Positions 1 to 10,969 of a stretch of 59,788 bases of DNA are shown here, in pieces. Made by a program: the position numbers and the translations under genes. Position 1 is the stretch's first letter; each line of letters opens with the position of its first letter. The notes under the pieces were generated by a model that was given only the letters and a program-made list of their open reading frames with translations, was not told the origin of the DNA and did no database searches. This DNA is from Tatumella saanichensis (GTDB taxonomy: Bacteria; Pseudomonadota; Gammaproteobacteria; Enterobacterales; Enterobacteriaceae). Where the stretch lies: NCBI RefSeq assembly GCF_000439375.1, contig NZ_ATMI01000007.1, positions 1 to 59,788 on the forward strand. The letters are read 5' to 3'.

Positions 1-39
1 CCTGTCACGCCGCTGCGCATCGCGCTTTGCCGTGTCAGT

Positions 40-100
40 GGGAGCGCATTATAGGGAGTTAATTTTTTCTGACAAGGGTTTATTTGAAATTAATTTCCAA
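40..100 (-). promoter_or_regulatory. rRNA operon P1-type promoter, firing leftwards out of the window
   Basis: Read on the minus strand there is a -35 TTGTCA (75-70), a 16-base spacer ending in ACTCCC, a -10 TATAAT (53-48), then GCGC and CACTGACACGG. From memory this is the arrangement of the enterobacterial rrn P1 core, including the GC-rich discriminator after the -10. Upstream (76 to about 100 on the plus strand) is an AT-rich stretch in the position of an UP element. In E. coli hsrA lies close to the start of an rRNA operon, so an rRNA operon just left of the window fits. The rRNA genes themselves are not in the window. Stringent and growth-rate control is expected for this promoter class. 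Confidence 0.85.
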
Positions 101-269
101 CCGTTGCTTTTTTATCCACTTTAGCCATCAGCGCGCTTTTCTGTCTGAAAAACAGCCAAAAACTGCGGTTTTTTTCCCAGATTTATCGCGTTTTTTCTGT
201 CATTACTGATGTTCCCCAGTAACGCCTTTGTATTTCATCGTTCCAAAAGATAATAGAGAAGGATATTTC

Positions 270-1664
270 ATGGTTCGTTCTGCACGGAGTATGTCCGGTC
301 TGCCCTGGATTGCGGCAATGGCGTTTTTTATGCAAGCTCTGGATGCCACCATACTGAATACCGCACTGCCCGCCATTGCACAGAGCCTTGACCGGCCGCC
401 AGTCGCCATGCAGTCAGCAGTGATTAGCTATACCTTAACCGTTGCCATGCTGATCCCGGTCAGCGGCTGGCTAGCAGACCGTTTTGGCACGCGCAGGGTC
501 TTTATCGCAGCTGTCACACTCTTTGCCCTCGGTTCATTATTCTGCGCGCTATCAGGAAGCCTATCGGCGCTAGTTATCTCACGAATTATTCAAGGTATCG
601 GCGGTGCCATGATGATGCCCGTCGCGAGATTGGCATTATTACGCGCCTATCCACGCAGCGAACTGTTACCGGTGCTCAACTTTGTAACCATGCCCGGCTT
701 GGTCGGCCCGGTTCTAGGTCCAGTTTTAGGGGGAGTGATGGTGACCTATGCCTCGTGGCACTGGATTTTCCTGATTAATATCCCTATCGCCCTGACCGGC
801 ATCTTTTTCGCCCGTAAATATATGCCGGACTTCACCACCCCGAAACACAGCTTCGATTTCTTCGGCTTTCTCTTGTTCGGTCTTGGACTGGTGCTGATCT
901 CGGTGGGAATAGAATTACTCGGTGAACAATTGGTCTCTGCTTGGCTCGCATCGGTGGCACTGGTAGGCGGTATAGTGTTACTGCTTATCTATATAAAGCA
1001 TGCCCACCATCACCGTGCGCCATTAATCGGTCTACCGATGTTCAAGACCCATACTTTCTCTATAGGGATAGCTGGGAATATTGCTACCCGTTTGGGAACC
1101 GGCTCAGTCCCTTTTCTTATGCCACTAATGCTACAGGTAGGATTCGGCTATTCGGCACTGCTGGCTGGCTGCATTATGGTGCCCACCGCCATCGGATCCA
1201 TTCTGGCTAAATCCCTTGTGACCCGTGTCCTGCGTCAGTGTGGTTACCGACGGACCTTGGTGGGCGTGACGTTACTGATCGGCCTATTTGTCGCCAGTTT
1301 TGCCTTACAGACCCCGTCTCTACCCTTTATTCTGCTGCTGGTCCCCTTATTTATCATGGGAATGTGTATGTCGATGCAGTTTACCGCTATGAATACCCTC
1401 ACCCTTGGTGACTTAACCGATGACAATGCCAGTGCCGGCAACAGTGTCCTGGCAGTCACTCAGCAGCTTGCCATTAGCTTTGGTGTCGCAGTCAGTGCGG
1501 CAGTGTTACGGCTGTGGCAGAACTTCACGGTAACTCCCCTCAGTGATTTCCATATGACGTTTCTGAGTATGGGAATAATAACACTGCTGTCTGCCGTGAT
1601 TTTTCTGTTATTACACATCAGCGATGGAAAAAAACTGATTAAACCTGCGCCGAAGAAAGGATAA
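270..1664 (+). CDS. hsrA: MFS drug/H+ antiporter, HsrA-like (DHA2 family)
   Basis: A 464-residue inner-membrane transporter of the 14-helix DHA2 group. An early helix carries [16 protein letters not shown], followed by the MFS motif A loop ([11 protein letters not shown]) and the motif C-like run [10 protein letters not shown], both hallmarks of drug/proton antiporters. The start at 270 is chosen because AGAAGGA stands 7 bases upstream; an in-frame ATG at 228 has no ribosome site. Length matches E. coli HsrA (about 475), and the place between an rRNA operon promoter and kup is the E. coli context without the rbs genes and yieP. The substrate is unknown. The gene converges on kup across a shared terminator. 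Confidence 0.85.
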   Translation: MVRSARSMSGLPWIAAMAFFMQALDATILNTALPAIAQSLDRPPVAMQSAVISYTLTVAMLIPVSGWLADRFGTRRVFIAAVTLFALGSLFCALSGSLSALVISRIIQGIGGAMMMPVARLALLRAYPRSELLPVLNFVTMPGLVGPVLGPVLGGVMVTYASWHWIFLINIPIALTGIFFARKYMPDFTTPKHSFDFFGFLLFGLGLVLISVGIELLGEQLVSAWLASVALVGGIVLLLIYIKHAHHHRAPLIGLPMFKTHTFSIGIAGNIATRLGTGSVPFLMPLMLQVGFGYSALLAGCIMVPTAIGSILAKSLVTRVLRQCGYRRTLVGVTLLIGLFVASFALQTPSLPFILLLVPLFIMGMCMSMQFTAMNTLTLGDLTDDNASAGNSVLAVTQQLAISFGVAVSAAVLRLWQNFTVTPLSDFHMTFLSMGIITLLSAVIFLLLHISDGKKLIKPAPKKG

Positions 1665-1685
1665 CGGGTAGAAAGAATAGAAAGA

Positions 1686-1710
1686 AGAAGGGGGCTACTG
1701 CCCCCTTCTC
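1686..1710. terminator. bidirectional terminator between hsrA and kup
   Basis: Perfect inverted repeat AGAAGGGGGC - TACT - GCCCCCTTCT, lying between the two convergent stop codons. Pyrimidine-rich sequence follows on either strand, but there is no long T run. Confidence 0.7.
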
Positions 1711-1712
1711 TA

Positions 1713-3581
1713 TTAGAACTCGACTTGAGTACCTAATTCGATCACACGGTTGGGTGGAATTTCAAACTGGTCCGGCGCACGCTGAGCATTGCGCTGTAAG
1801 GCCATAAACAGTTTTCCACGTAAACGGAGATACCACGGGCGCTTGCCAAGGATCAGTGATTCTCTCGACATAAAGAAAGACGTATCCATCATCCGACAGT
1901 TCAGCCCTTCTAGCCCACAACGGTGGAAGATCTCCTCGACATTCGGCGTTTCCCGCCAGCCATAGCTGGCAACCACCCGCCAGAAGGTCGGTGAGAGCTG
2001 CTCAATGGTGACACGACGAACATTATGTACATAAGGCACATCTTCGGTGCGCAGGGTCAGTAATACCACCCGTTCATGCAACACTTTATTGTGCTTAAGG
2101 TTATGCAGCATCGCGAAGGGGATCACATTCAGCACCCGCGACATAAACACCGCGGTCCCTGTTACTCTGACTGGTGGGTTCTTCTCCAGAGAGGCGATCA
2201 TGGCTTCCAGGGAATTACCATGTTCATGCATTCGTCGCAGCACCCGGAAGCGCTCACTCTTCCAAGTGGTCATAATGATAAACATCACCAGCGCCAGACA
2301 CAGTGGCAGCCAGCCACCAGAAAGAATTTTCACTAAGTTAGCACTGAACAGTGGTACATCAATACACAGCAGCACCACAAAAATCAGTCCCACCAGCAGG
2401 GTATTCCAGTGCCAGTTCTGTCTAGCCACCGTACAGGAGAGGATCGTCGTCAGTATCATGGTACCGGTTACGGCAATCCCATAGGCTGCCGCTAGGTTAC
2501 TGGAATGTTTGAAACTGACGATTACTATTAGCACGGCAGCGTACAGCAGCCAGTTAATCACCGGAATATAAATCTGCCCAGACTCATTCTCTGAGGTATG
2601 GATAATACGGATCGGCGGTAAATATCCGAGACGTACTGCCTGTCGAGTCAAAGAAAAGACACCGGAAATAACAGCCTGAGAGGCAATGACCGTCGCCAAA
2701 GTGGCCAGGATGAGCATCGGGATTAATGCCCAGTCCGGTGCCAGCAGGAAGAAGGGGTTTTTAATGGCCTGTGGGTCAGTGAGTAACAGAGCCCCTTGGC
2801 CAAAATAGTTAAGCACCAGCGAAGGCAGTACTACGGTAAACCAAGCTATGCGGATCGGCAGTTTGCCGAAATGGCCCATATCCGCATACAGTGCTTCTAC
2901 CCCGGTAATTGCCAGTACCACCGCCCCTAACGCAAAGAACGACACGGTTTTATAATGAATAAAGAACTCAATAGCATGCCAAGGGTTCAGCGCCTGCAAG
3001 ACTGCTGGGTTTTTAAGGATACCGCTCACCCCAAGAACTCCCAGTACCACAAACCAAGCCAGCATTATCGGGGCAAACAGCTTACCCACCAGCCCAGTGC
3101 CGTGTTTCTGGATCATAAACAGCAGAGTCAGCACAGCAATCGACAGGGGGATGATATAGCGGTCCAATGACGGTGCTGCAATCTCCAGCCCTTCCATCGC
3201 TGACATCACCGACATCGCAGGGGTGATCACCACTTCGCCGTAAAAGAAGCTGCCACCTACCAGTCCGAGGATCAGTAGTACTGCGGTGGCCCTGGCACCG
3301 GTATTGCGCCCCGCTAACGACATAAGGGTCAGTATCCCCCCTTCGCCGGCGTTATCAGCCCGCATAACGTAGCTGATGTATTTCAGGGAGACGACCAGGA
3401 TCAATAACCAGAAAATTAATGACAGAAAACCAAATACGGACTCCTGCTCGATGCCAAAACCAAATTGCCCCGAAAGGCACTCTCGCAAGGTATACAGTGG
3501 GCTGGTTCCGATATCTCCATAAACCACACCGATAGCTGCTAGCGTCAATGCGCTGGTCGATTGTTTGTTATTTGAGCTCAT
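1713..3581 (-). CDS. kup: low-affinity potassium transporter Kup
   Basis: This 622-residue protein has exactly the length of E. coli Kup. It imports K+ with H+ across the inner membrane. The N-terminal half shows the family signature [15 protein letters not shown] at about residues 18-32. About twelve hydrophobic segments follow, including [14 protein letters not shown] in the fifth helix region, and then a soluble C-terminal domain of about 180 residues. It is transcribed away from ravA; 262 bases separate the two start codons and must hold both promoters. Nothing unusual is seen in the protein. Confidence 0.97.
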   Translation of the reverse strand: MSSNNKQSTSALTLAAIGVVYGDIGTSPLYTLRECLSGQFGFGIEQESVFGFLSLIFWLLILVVSLKYISYVMRADNAGEGGILTLMSLAGRNTGARATAVLLILGLVGGSFFYGEVVITPAMSVMSAMEGLEIAAPSLDRYIIPLSIAVLTLLFMIQKHGTGLVGKLFAPIMLAWFVVLGVLGVSGILKNPAVLQALNPWHAIEFFIHYKTVSFFALGAVVLAITGVEALYADMGHFGKLPIRIAWFTVVLPSLVLNYFGQGALLLTDPQAIKNPFFLLAPDWALIPMLILATLATVIASQAVISGVFSLTRQAVRLGYLPPIRIIHTSENESGQIYIPVINWLLYAAVLIVIVSFKHSSNLAAAYGIAVTGTMILTTILSCTVARQNWHWNTLLVGLIFVVLLCIDVPLFSANLVKILSGGWLPLCLALVMFIIMTTWKSERFRVLRRMHEHGNSLEAMIASLEKNPPVRVTGTAVFMSRVLNVIPFAMLHNLKHNKVLHERVVLLTLRTEDVPYVHNVRRVTIEQLSPTFWRVVASYGWRETPNVEEIFHRCGLEGLNCRMMDTSFFMSRESLILGKRPWYLRLRGKLFMALQRNAQRAPDQFEIPPNRVIELGTQVEF

Positions 3582-3843
3582 ATCATTTTATCTTGTAGTT
3601 AACCAATCCCATAAAAAGAGTGTCGCTAAAGACAGTGGGGGCCACAGTATGCACTTATTCCTCAAAAAACCTACCCGGAGACCAATAAAAGACCATTAAA
3701 ATTCATCAATAACAGCGCAGAGAACCCTACACTGTAGCGTTAATCTCAGAGAAAATAGCAGCCAGTTTTCCGTATTTACGGACTATGCCGTTACACTGAC
3801 CGCAGAGTGATACGGATAGAATAAAAAGGACACCAATAATATT

Positions 3844-5340
3844 ATGGCACTGACACCTCTTTTAGCTGACAGAATTACCCGTCTCAGTGACATGCTGGAG
3901 AAAGGCCTGTATGAAAGGCACCATGTGATCCGCCTCTGTCTGCTAGCAGCGTTGGCTGGGGAGAGTGTTTTTTTAATGGGACCGCCGGGGATTGCCAAAA
4001 GCCTGATTGCTCGGCGCTTGAAATATGCCTTTCGTGATGCCAGTGCTTTTGAGTACCTGATGACACGTTTTTCTACCCCAGAGGAAGTCTTCGGCCCGCT
4101 CTCTATCCAAGCCCTGAAAGATGAAGGTCGCTACCAGCGGCTAACCAAAGGTTATCTACCCGAGGCGGAAATCGTTTTCCTCGATGAGATATGGAAGGCT
4201 GGTCCGGCTATCCTGAACACCTTGCTGACTGCCATCAATGAACGCCGTTTCCGTAACGGTGATAACGAATCGCCTATTCCGATGCGCCTGTTGATTGCAG
4301 CGTCCAATGAACTGCCAGAAGCTGATAGTGGACTGACTGCCCTGTATGACCGGATGCTGATCCGTTTATGTATTGATAATGTCACCAATAAGCAGAATTT
4401 CCGCAATATGCTGACCCCGGCACGGGAGGCAACCTTTACGCCTGCTGAAGAGTCACTGCGTATCAGCCATGATGAATATCAACAATGGCAACGAGAAATT
4501 ATCAAAGTCAGCTTACCAGATAATGTGTTTGAACTGATTTTCCGGTTACGCCGCCAACTGGAAAACCAACCAGAAGCCCCTTATGTCTCAGACCGCCGCT
4601 GGAAAAAGGCAGTACATCTCTTACAGGCCAGCGCGTTCTTCAGTGGCCGCCAGGCAATAGCCCCTATTGACCTTATCCTACTCAAAGACTGCTTGTGGCA
4701 TGACCACAGTACCCGTGAACAGGTGGAGCGGGAGATAAGGGAACTGATGACCGGTCATGGCTGGCAGCAGCAATCGCTGCAGCTAAAACTGCGCCAGCTT
4801 CAGAGCCACCAGATGACCTTACAACAGCAGCGTCACCGGGATCACGCCTTCCGTCTTGAGAAGCAGAACACCTTGTTCAGCCGTAAGCCCCACTATCAGT
4901 TACCAGCTAGCGATAACCAAGGGACATTAACCCTGATGCTGCAACAGCCGCTGACTCTGCATGACCACAAAGTGACGTACCTGACGCTACACGCTGAAGC
5001 ACTGAGCCAATGGTTACAGAAAGGCGGTGAGATCAAAGGCCAACTCAACGGTATCGGCTTTGCTCAATCGCTGGATCTGCATATAGATGAACAGGACTGC
5101 TTGGCGCTGCGAGATATCAGCCTGCAGTCCTCACGTCTCAGTACCCTCGATACCGCTCAGGACGATGAGATCCCACCGGAAATTATCAGCGAACTGCACG
5201 ATCTGCATGAGCAGTTACAAACCCAACGTCAGTTATTCCGTCAGCATCAGCAGTGCCTATTTATTGATCCGGAGTGGCTAGCGTTGATCGAAAATAGCCT
5301 GCAGGAAGTGGCTGATCAGATTGAACAGGCCCTACCATGA
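3844..5340 (+). CDS. ravA: MoxR-family AAA+ ATPase RavA
   Basis: A 498-residue cytosolic AAA+ ATPase. Walker A is GPPGIAKS (residues 46-53) and the Walker B region is [13 protein letters not shown] (about 109-121); an arginine-finger area and a C-terminal extension of the length seen in E. coli RavA (498) follow. In E. coli RavA works with ViaA, binds the lysine decarboxylase LdcI and modulates respiratory complexes. The stop codon overlaps the viaA start (ATGA), so the two are translationally coupled. The start at 3844 follows AAAAGGA. Confidence 0.95.
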   Translation: MALTPLLADRITRLSDMLEKGLYERHHVIRLCLLAALAGESVFLMGPPGIAKSLIARRLKYAFRDASAFEYLMTRFSTPEEVFGPLSIQALKDEGRYQRLTKGYLPEAEIVFLDEIWKAGPAILNTLLTAINERRFRNGDNESPIPMRLLIAASNELPEADSGLTALYDRMLIRLCIDNVTNKQNFRNMLTPAREATFTPAEESLRISHDEYQQWQREIIKVSLPDNVFELIFRLRRQLENQPEAPYVSDRRWKKAVHLLQASAFFSGRQAIAPIDLILLKDCLWHDHSTREQVEREIRELMTGHGWQQQSLQLKLRQLQSHQMTLQQQRHRDHAFRLEKQNTLFSRKPHYQLPASDNQGTLTLMLQQPLTLHDHKVTYLTLHAEALSQWLQKGGEIKGQLNGIGFAQSLDLHIDEQDCLALRDISLQSSRLSTLDTAQDDEIPPEIISELHDLHEQLQTQRQLFRQHQQCLFIDPEWLALIENSLQEVADQIEQALP

Positions 5341-6797
5341 TGTCGGTTGACACGCTGCTCAGTCTGCTTACCTTTGATAATTATGATTCGGTCAGCGAAT
5401 TTCTGAGCACCCTGTTAGCGGCCCCACAGCTGGTCATGTTTCTTGAAAGAAGCCCCGCCTTAAAACAGGCACTGCTACGCGACCTGCCGAATATTCGTGA
5501 AGCCATTTACCAGCAACAGCGTAATACGTCTGTCCCAGGCAGCCTTCGCCGCGAATTTGATCTTTATCGCCAGCAGCAAAACTTGAGCCTGTATCAGTTT
5601 AGCCTTGGACTCAATGAGACCTTGAGCACACTGGATGAGCTAGACTCTCCCTTCGCGCCGGATGCTCAGCAACTGGCCTCACAGGTAGAAGATGAAATAC
5701 TGACAACGGCCCAACACTGCCTGTTCTTTCAACGCTGGAAACTCAGCCTCACCCTGCAGAGTTTGACCCTGAATGAGAGCATCCTCGAACAGCAGCGGGA
5801 AAAACTGATCGCTGAATTACAGCAACGCATTACTCTCAGTGATCAGTTGTCCCCGTTACTCAGAGAAGATGAGGAGTCTGCCGCCGGAACGCTATGGGAT
5901 ATGGGACGGGCACCGTTACAAAAGGGCGATGCTGCGTTGATTAAAGAGTACAGTGAGTTCCTACAACATACCCCCGCACTGACAGCCTTGGCGGCACAAC
6001 TGGGGCGCAGCCGTGAGTCAAAATCTCAACCCACAGACAATGCGCCGCCAGGCATACAGAAGATACAGGTCCGTCAGCCAGACAGCGCGCCGGAAGAAGT
6101 CAGTGGCATTCACCAGAGTGACGATATACTACGGTTATTGCCATCGGAACTGGCAGCCCTTAGCCTGTCAGAGACCGAGCTAGAGTTTTACCGGCGGCTG
6201 GTGGAGAAGCGGCTGCTTACCTATCAGTTAGCCGGAGGATCGCTACATGATGAGTACCGCCCACGTCCGGTCAGCGAAAAGCACCAGGATCCTCAACCTA
6301 AAGGTCCGTTTATTGTCTGTGTCGACACGTCAGGATCGATGGGCGGCTTCAATGAACGTTGTGCAAAAGCGTTCTGTCTGGCGCTATTTAGAATTGCCCT
6401 GCAGGAGCAGCGGCGCTGCTATATCATGCTGTTTGCCAGTGAGGTGATCCGCTATGAACTGACCGCTGATAACGGTCTACAGCAGGCAACCCGCTTTTTA
6501 AGTCAGCGCTTTCGTGGCGGTACCGACTTGGCATACTGTATGAATGAAGTCTGTAACCTGCTGGAAGGCCCCGCTTGGCATGAAGCGGATGCCGTCATTA
6601 TCTCTGACTTCATCGCCCAGCGTCTGCCCGTCGAGCTTATCCGCCGTATCGAACAACTGCGCCAGAAGAGTGGACAACGTTACCATGCCGTCACCCTCTC
6701 TCAGCACGGTAAACCGGCGATCTTGAAAATCTTCGACCATATATGGAAATTTGATACCCGGCTACGCAGTCGCTTGTTGCAACGCTTTCGAAAGTGA
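5337..6797 (+). CDS. viaA: VWA-domain partner protein ViaA
   Basis: A 486-residue protein with a C-terminal von Willebrand factor A domain whose MIDAS metal site is seen as DTSGSMGG at residues 330-337. The N-terminal 300 residues are helical and glutamine-rich, as in E. coli ViaA (483). It partners RavA and stimulates its ATPase activity. It starts with overlapping ATGATG codons at the ravA stop, so the first or second ATG could be used. No inactivating change is seen. Confidence 0.95.
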   Translation: MMSVDTLLSLLTFDNYDSVSEFLSTLLAAPQLVMFLERSPALKQALLRDLPNIREAIYQQQRNTSVPGSLRREFDLYRQQQNLSLYQFSLGLNETLSTLDELDSPFAPDAQQLASQVEDEILTTAQHCLFFQRWKLSLTLQSLTLNESILEQQREKLIAELQQRITLSDQLSPLLREDEESAAGTLWDMGRAPLQKGDAALIKEYSEFLQHTPALTALAAQLGRSRESKSQPTDNAPPGIQKIQVRQPDSAPEEVSGIHQSDDILRLLPSELAALSLSETELEFYRRLVEKRLLTYQLAGGSLHDEYRPRPVSEKHQDPQPKGPFIVCVDTSGSMGGFNERCAKAFCLALFRIALQEQRRCYIMLFASEVIRYELTADNGLQQATRFLSQRFRGGTDLAYCMNEVCNLLEGPAWHEADAVIISDFIAQRLPVELIRRIEQLRQKSGQRYHAVTLSQHGKPAILKIFDHIWKFDTRLRSRLLQRFRK

Positions 6798-6898
6798 CCG
6801 TCAGGAAACTCCTTCAATAACTGTACAAGCTGTCTTGCCAGCCATAGGCTGCGGGATTACTGTCACAGTATGGCTTGAGTCAGCAGAAAGGAAAAAAT

Positions 6899-7360
6899 AT
6901 GGCTGATACCTTACAACTTGATCAACTCGACCGCGATATCCTCAATGCATTACTCAGTAATGCCCGCACCTCTTATGCCGAACTGGCCAAACAGTTCGCC
7001 GTCAGTGCCGGAACTATCCACGTCAGGGTAGAGAAAATGCGCCAAGCAGGAATTATTCTCGGGACCCGCATAGAGGTTGATCCCAAAAAGCTCGGCTTTG
7101 ATGTCTGTTGTTTTATCGGCATTATTTTGAAAAGCGCCCGTGATTACCCCGCAGCGTTGAGCAAACTGGAGGCCTTGGAAGAAGTCGTCGAAGCTTGGTA
7201 TACCACCGGTCATTACAGTATTTTCATTAAAGTGATGTGTCGATCGATTGATGCGCTGCAACTGGTGCTGATCAATAAGATACAAACCATCGATGAAATA
7301 CAGTCCACCGAAACACTGATCTCCCTACAGAACCCGATAATGCGCACTATCACGCCCTGA
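6899..7360 (+). CDS. asnC: Lrp/AsnC-family transcriptional regulator AsnC
   Basis: A 153-residue DNA-binding protein. An N-terminal winged helix-turn-helix (ARTSYAELAKQFAVSAGTIHV, described here only by its ends AR and HV, about residues 22-42) is followed by a RAM ligand-binding domain with the AsnC signature CFIGIILKSARDYP and ending NPIMRTITP. In E. coli AsnC responds to asparagine and activates the divergent asnA. Here asnA is missing: viaA lies directly upstream, and no asparagine synthetase A is found. The start at 6899 is preferred because AGAAAGGA precedes it; an in-frame start at 6875 has no ribosome site. Confidence 0.93.
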   Translation: MADTLQLDQLDRDILNALLSNARTSYAELAKQFAVSAGTIHVRVEKMRQAGIILGTRIEVDPKKLGFDVCCFIGIILKSARDYPAALSKLEALEEVVEAWYTTGHYSIFIKVMCRSIDALQLVLINKIQTIDEIQSTETLISLQNPIMRTITP

Positions 7361-7373
7361 TCCTTCAGGGCAT

Positions 7374-7457
7374 TGTGGATAACCTTATTCCTACCGTCAC
7401 GCCTTTAACCACGGTAATCCTGTCGTAAAAGAAAAATGAATAACCCTGTTGTCCACA
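7374..7457. promoter_or_regulatory. DnaA boxes upstream of mioC
   Basis: A perfect consensus DnaA box, TGTGGATAA (7374-7382, minus-strand TTATCCACA), and a one-mismatch box, TTGTCCACA (7449-7457), lie between asnC and mioC. The E. coli mioC promoter also carries DnaA boxes and is repressed by DnaA, so the same control is inferred. Confidence 0.75.
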
Positions 7458-7514
7458 GGTGGATCACTGCTTGATCACAGCGTACAATGCTTGCCTTTAA
7501 TCGAAGGAAGAATA

Positions 7515-7955
7515 ATGGCGGATATTACCTTTATCACCGGCAGTACCCTCGGCAGTGCTGAGTATGTCGCTGAAGATCTGGCTGAGATATCAGAAGAAAA
7601 CGGTTTATCTGCAGAAGTCCTGCACGGACCGGAATACACTGAAGTGACTCCACAGGGTATCTGGCTGCTGGTCAGTTCTACCCACGGTGCCGGTGAGATC
7701 CCTGATAACCTTTTAGCTTTCAGTGAAACCCTGGCCGCTGAAAAACCGGATCTTTCAGAGGTTCGCTACGGTGCTATTGGGCTGGGTAACCACGAATATG
7801 ATCTGTTCTGTGGTGCGATCCGCACTTTGGATCAACAGCTAGCAGCGTTAGGAGCTAAAAGGATCGGCGACCGTCTAGAAATTGATGTTTTGGTCCACGA
7901 TGTGCCTGAGGATCCGGCCACTGAATGGTTCCGCCAGTGGATCACCCTGATTTGA
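7515..7955 (+). CDS. mioC: flavodoxin-like protein MioC
   Basis: A 146-residue FMN-binding flavodoxin-type protein. The phosphate loop is GSTLGSAEYVA near the N-terminus, and the flavin-contact loops SSTHGAGEIPDN and GLGNHEYDLFCGA are evident. E. coli MioC (147) is an electron carrier linked to biotin synthase. The start at 7515 has GAAGGAAG upstream; a longer TTG-started frame from 7449 would overlap a DnaA box and is unlikely. Transcription from this gene runs into oriC, as in E. coli. Confidence 0.95.
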   Translation: MADITFITGSTLGSAEYVAEDLAEISEENGLSAEVLHGPEYTEVTPQGIWLLVSSTHGAGEIPDNLLAFSETLAAEKPDLSEVRYGAIGLGNHEYDLFCGAIRTLDQQLAALGAKRIGDRLEIDVLVHDVPEDPATEWFRQWITLI

Positions 7956-8020
7956 GATCCTTTTATACCGGTCATTGATCGCTTATTTCAGTTGATCCGC
8001 AGTGAATAGTCCTGTTTTAC

Positions 8021-8310
8021 GATCTTTCTTTTCCGTGGATCTGTGTATAACTACCCCTTAAACATGCGAATAAGTGGTAGTTATCCAATGAATAACCCTT
8101 GATGCTTTTTTGTCCTGTGCATAAGTACCCTTTTTGATCTCAGCTTATACGTGGCAGGATCACCGATCATTCACAACAAACGATCCTTTCTATCTAGATG
8201 TTTAATAAGACGAAATATCCCTTATCCACAGAAAGGCTCGATCCTAATAAGAGATCTAACAGAAAGATCATACATAAAATAAAGATCTTTCTTTTAAACC
8301 CTAATGATCC
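8021..8310. other. oriC: chromosomal replication origin oriC
   Basis: The gap between mioC and mnmG is the canonical enterobacterial oriC site. DnaA boxes seen: TGTGTATAA (8042-8050), TTATCCAAT (8081-8089, weak), TGTGCATAA (8116-8124) and perfect TTATCCACA (8222-8230). About fourteen GATC Dam/SeqA sites lie between 7956 and 8310, many in the positions I recall from E. coli oriC. The AT-rich duplex-unwinding side lies next to mnmG and contains GATCTTTCTTTT (8284-8295), which fits the E. coli 13-mer pattern. The core CAGCTTATACG / GATCACCGATCATTCACA (8141-8176) is very close to E. coli. Confidence 0.95.
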
Positions 8311-8394
8311 TGCCACTTTCACCGGTCAGGGAATTTAAGTAGAATCCTTCTCCGGGTTACACCCCCAATCGTTAATCTACCGAGGTATCACTTC

Positions 8395-10284
8395 ATGTTT
8401 TATCCAGATCCTTTTGACGTCATCATCATTGGTGGCGGTCATGCGGGGACCGAAGCGGCAATGGCTGCTGCCCGTATGGGTCAGCAAACCCTGCTACTGA
8501 CCCACAATATCGATACACTGGGACAAATGTCTTGTAACCCGGCGATCGGCGGGATCGGTAAGGGACATCTGGTGAAAGAAGTCGATGCCATGGGCGGTCT
8601 GATGGCTCAAGCTATCGATAAAGCCGGCATTCAGTTTAGAATATTAAACAGCAGTAAAGGTCCGGCAGTAAGGGCGACTCGAGCACAGGCAGACCGTGTG
8701 CTTTACCGCCAAGCTGTGCGTACGGCGCTAGAAAACCAGCCGAACCTGATGATCTTTCAACAAGCCGTGGATGATTTGATTGTTGAAAACGATCAAGTGG
8801 TCGGTGCTGTCACCCAAATGGGATTGAAGTTCCGAGCGAAAGCAGTAGTGTTAACCGTCGGGACTTTCCTGGACGGTAAAATCCATATTGGTATGGATAA
8901 CTACAGCGGTGGCCGAGCTGGCGATCCCCCTTCTGTACCCTTGGCCCGTCGTTTGCGTGAATTACCGTTACGTGTCAATCGCCTAAAAACGGGTACACCG
9001 CCGCGTATTGATGCCAGAACCATCGATTTCTCTGTGCTGACACCGCAACACGGTGACAACCCAGCACCGGTCTTCTCGTTTATGGGTAAAGCGAGTGATC
9101 ATCCGGCACAGATGGCCTGTTACATGACCTACACCAATGAGAACACTCATGAGGTGATCCGTAATAACTTGGATCGTAGCCCGATGTATGCCGGTGTGAT
9201 CGAAGGGATCGGTCCACGCTATTGTCCATCGATCGAAGATAAGGTGATGCGTTTTGCGGATCGTAATGCTCATCAGATCTTCCTCGAACCGGAAGGACTG
9301 ACCAGTAATGAAATTTATCCGAACGGGATCTCTACCAGTCTGCCGTTTGATGTGCAGATGCAGATCGTCCGCTCGATGCAGGGACTCGAAAACGCGAAAA
9401 TTATCCGTCCGGGTTATGCCATTGAATATGATTTCTTTGATCCTCGGGATCTGAAACCGAGCCTTGAAAGCAAACATATCCGTGGTCTGTTCTTTGCAGG
9501 CCAGATCAACGGAACCACGGGCTACGAAGAAGCCGCTGCCCAGGGGATGTTAGCCGGCCTGAATGCTGGGCGTATGGCGAGTGAAAAAGACGCGTGGATC
9601 CCACGCCGTGATAACTCCTATCTCGGTGTGCTGGTGGACGACCTCTGTACGCTCGGGACAAAAGAGCCGTACCGCATGTTCACCTCCCGTGCTGAATACC
9701 GACTGATGCTGCGTGAAGATAACGCGGATTTACGTCTTACCGCTATCGGTCGTGAGATGGGACTGGTGGATGATGAGCGTTGGGCACACTTTAATCGTAA
9801 GTTGGAATCGGTGGAGCGTGAGCGTCAACGTTTGCAGGATATCTGGGTCCATCCAAAATCAGAACACGTGGCGGCCATCAACGCCGAATTGAATGCTGAC
9901 CTCACCAAAGAAGCCAGCGGTGAAGATCTGCTACGTCGTCCTGAATTGACTTACGCAAAACTTATGACCTTGCCAGGCTTTGGTCCAGCGCTAGAAGATC
10001 CTTCTGCTGCCGATCAAGTAGAAGTCCAGGTGAAATACGAAGGCTATATTGCCCGTCAGCGTGAAGAGATTGAACGCCATCAGCGTAATGAGAATACCTT
10101 GTTACCGGCAGATATTGATTACCGCAACGTCAGCGGCCTCTCAAATGAAGTGATCGCTAAGCTGAACGACCATAAGCCGTCGTCTATCGGTCAGGCATCT
10201 CGGATTTCCGGAGTTACCCCAGCAGCAATTTCAATCCTGCTTATCTATCTAAAAAAACAAGGTCTGCTGCGTAAAAGCGCCTGA
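8395..10284 (+). CDS. mnmG: tRNA U34 5-carboxymethylaminomethyl modification enzyme, FAD subunit
   Basis: A 629-residue protein, identical in length to E. coli MnmG (GidA). With MnmE it adds the cmnm5 group to wobble uridine 34 of several tRNAs. The FAD-binding loop [10 protein letters not shown] sits at residues 13-22; [18 protein letters not shown] and [11 protein letters not shown] are family blocks, and the helical MnmE/tRNA-binding C-terminus is complete. It is the first gene to the right of oriC and reads away from it. The ribosome site CCGAGG precedes the ATG. Confidence 0.98.
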   Translation: MFYPDPFDVIIIGGGHAGTEAAMAAARMGQQTLLLTHNIDTLGQMSCNPAIGGIGKGHLVKEVDAMGGLMAQAIDKAGIQFRILNSSKGPAVRATRAQADRVLYRQAVRTALENQPNLMIFQQAVDDLIVENDQVVGAVTQMGLKFRAKAVVLTVGTFLDGKIHIGMDNYSGGRAGDPPSVPLARRLRELPLRVNRLKTGTPPRIDARTIDFSVLTPQHGDNPAPVFSFMGKASDHPAQMACYMTYTNENTHEVIRNNLDRSPMYAGVIEGIGPRYCPSIEDKVMRFADRNAHQIFLEPEGLTSNEIYPNGISTSLPFDVQMQIVRSMQGLENAKIIRPGYAIEYDFFDPRDLKPSLESKHIRGLFFAGQINGTTGYEEAAAQGMLAGLNAGRMASEKDAWIPRRDNSYLGVLVDDLCTLGTKEPYRMFTSRAEYRLMLREDNADLRLTAIGREMGLVDDERWAHFNRKLESVERERQRLQDIWVHPKSEHVAAINAELNADLTKEASGEDLLRRPELTYAKLMTLPGFGPALEDPSAADQVEVQVKYEGYIARQREEIERHQRNENTLLPADIDYRNVSGLSNEVIAKLNDHKPSSIGQASRISGVTPAAISILLIYLKKQGLLRKSA

Positions 10285-10339
10285 GTTTGCTATCACTAAA
10301 GGGGAAACCATAGGGATTCCCCCCGACTGGGATTTTTTC

Positions 10340-10969
10340 GTGATTAATACATTGTCCGTCCTGCTTAACCGTGCCGGTATTTCGCTCTCCGATCAGCAAA
10401 AACATCAGTTGGTCAGCTATGTGGGAATGCTGGATAAATGGAATAAAGCCTACAATCTGACCTCTGTCCGTGACCCTCAGCAGATGTTGATCCGTCATAT
10501 CATGGACAGCATTGTGGTTGCTCCGTATCTGCAAGGCCAAAAGTTTATTGATGTCGGCACTGGACCGGGATTACCTGGCATTCCGTTATCGATTGTCTGC
10601 CCCGATGCGCATTTCACTCTGCTGGACAGCCTAGGCAAGCGGGTACGTTTTTTACGCCAAGTTCAGCATGAACTGAAACTGGACAATATTACGCCAGTGC
10701 AAAGCCGTGTTGAAACGTTCAGCGACGGTGCTCCGTTCGACGGCGTGATCAGTCGTGCATTCGCCTCACTCCAAGATATGGTCAGTTGGTGTCACCATTT
10801 GCCGGCTGCCGGTGAAGGCCGTTTTTATGCACTGAAAGGTCAAGTGCCTGAAGATGAATTGGCGTCATTGCCGGAAAATCTGTCTCTCGAGTCAGTGATT
10901 GCGCTGCAGGTGCCGGAGTTGGAAGGGGAGCGCCATTTGGTGGTGCTGCGTCAGAATGCATGTGACTGA
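10340..10969 (+). CDS. rsmG: 16S rRNA G527 N7-methyltransferase
   Basis: A 209-residue SAM-dependent methyltransferase (E. coli RsmG is 207). The SAM-binding motif [17 protein letters not shown] and the family block [18 protein letters not shown] are clear. It starts with GTG at 10340, which gives the usual N-terminus. The 55-base gap after mnmG contains a small hairpin (GGGGAA...TTCCCC, 10301-10322) but no convincing terminator, so co-transcription with mnmG is likely. Confidence 0.96.
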   Translation: MINTLSVLLNRAGISLSDQQKHQLVSYVGMLDKWNKAYNLTSVRDPQQMLIRHIMDSIVVAPYLQGQKFIDVGTGPGLPGIPLSIVCPDAHFTLLDSLGKRVRFLRQVQHELKLDNITPVQSRVETFSDGAPFDGVISRAFASLQDMVSWCHHLPAAGEGRFYALKGQVPEDELASLPENLSLESVIALQVPELEGERHLVVLRQNACD

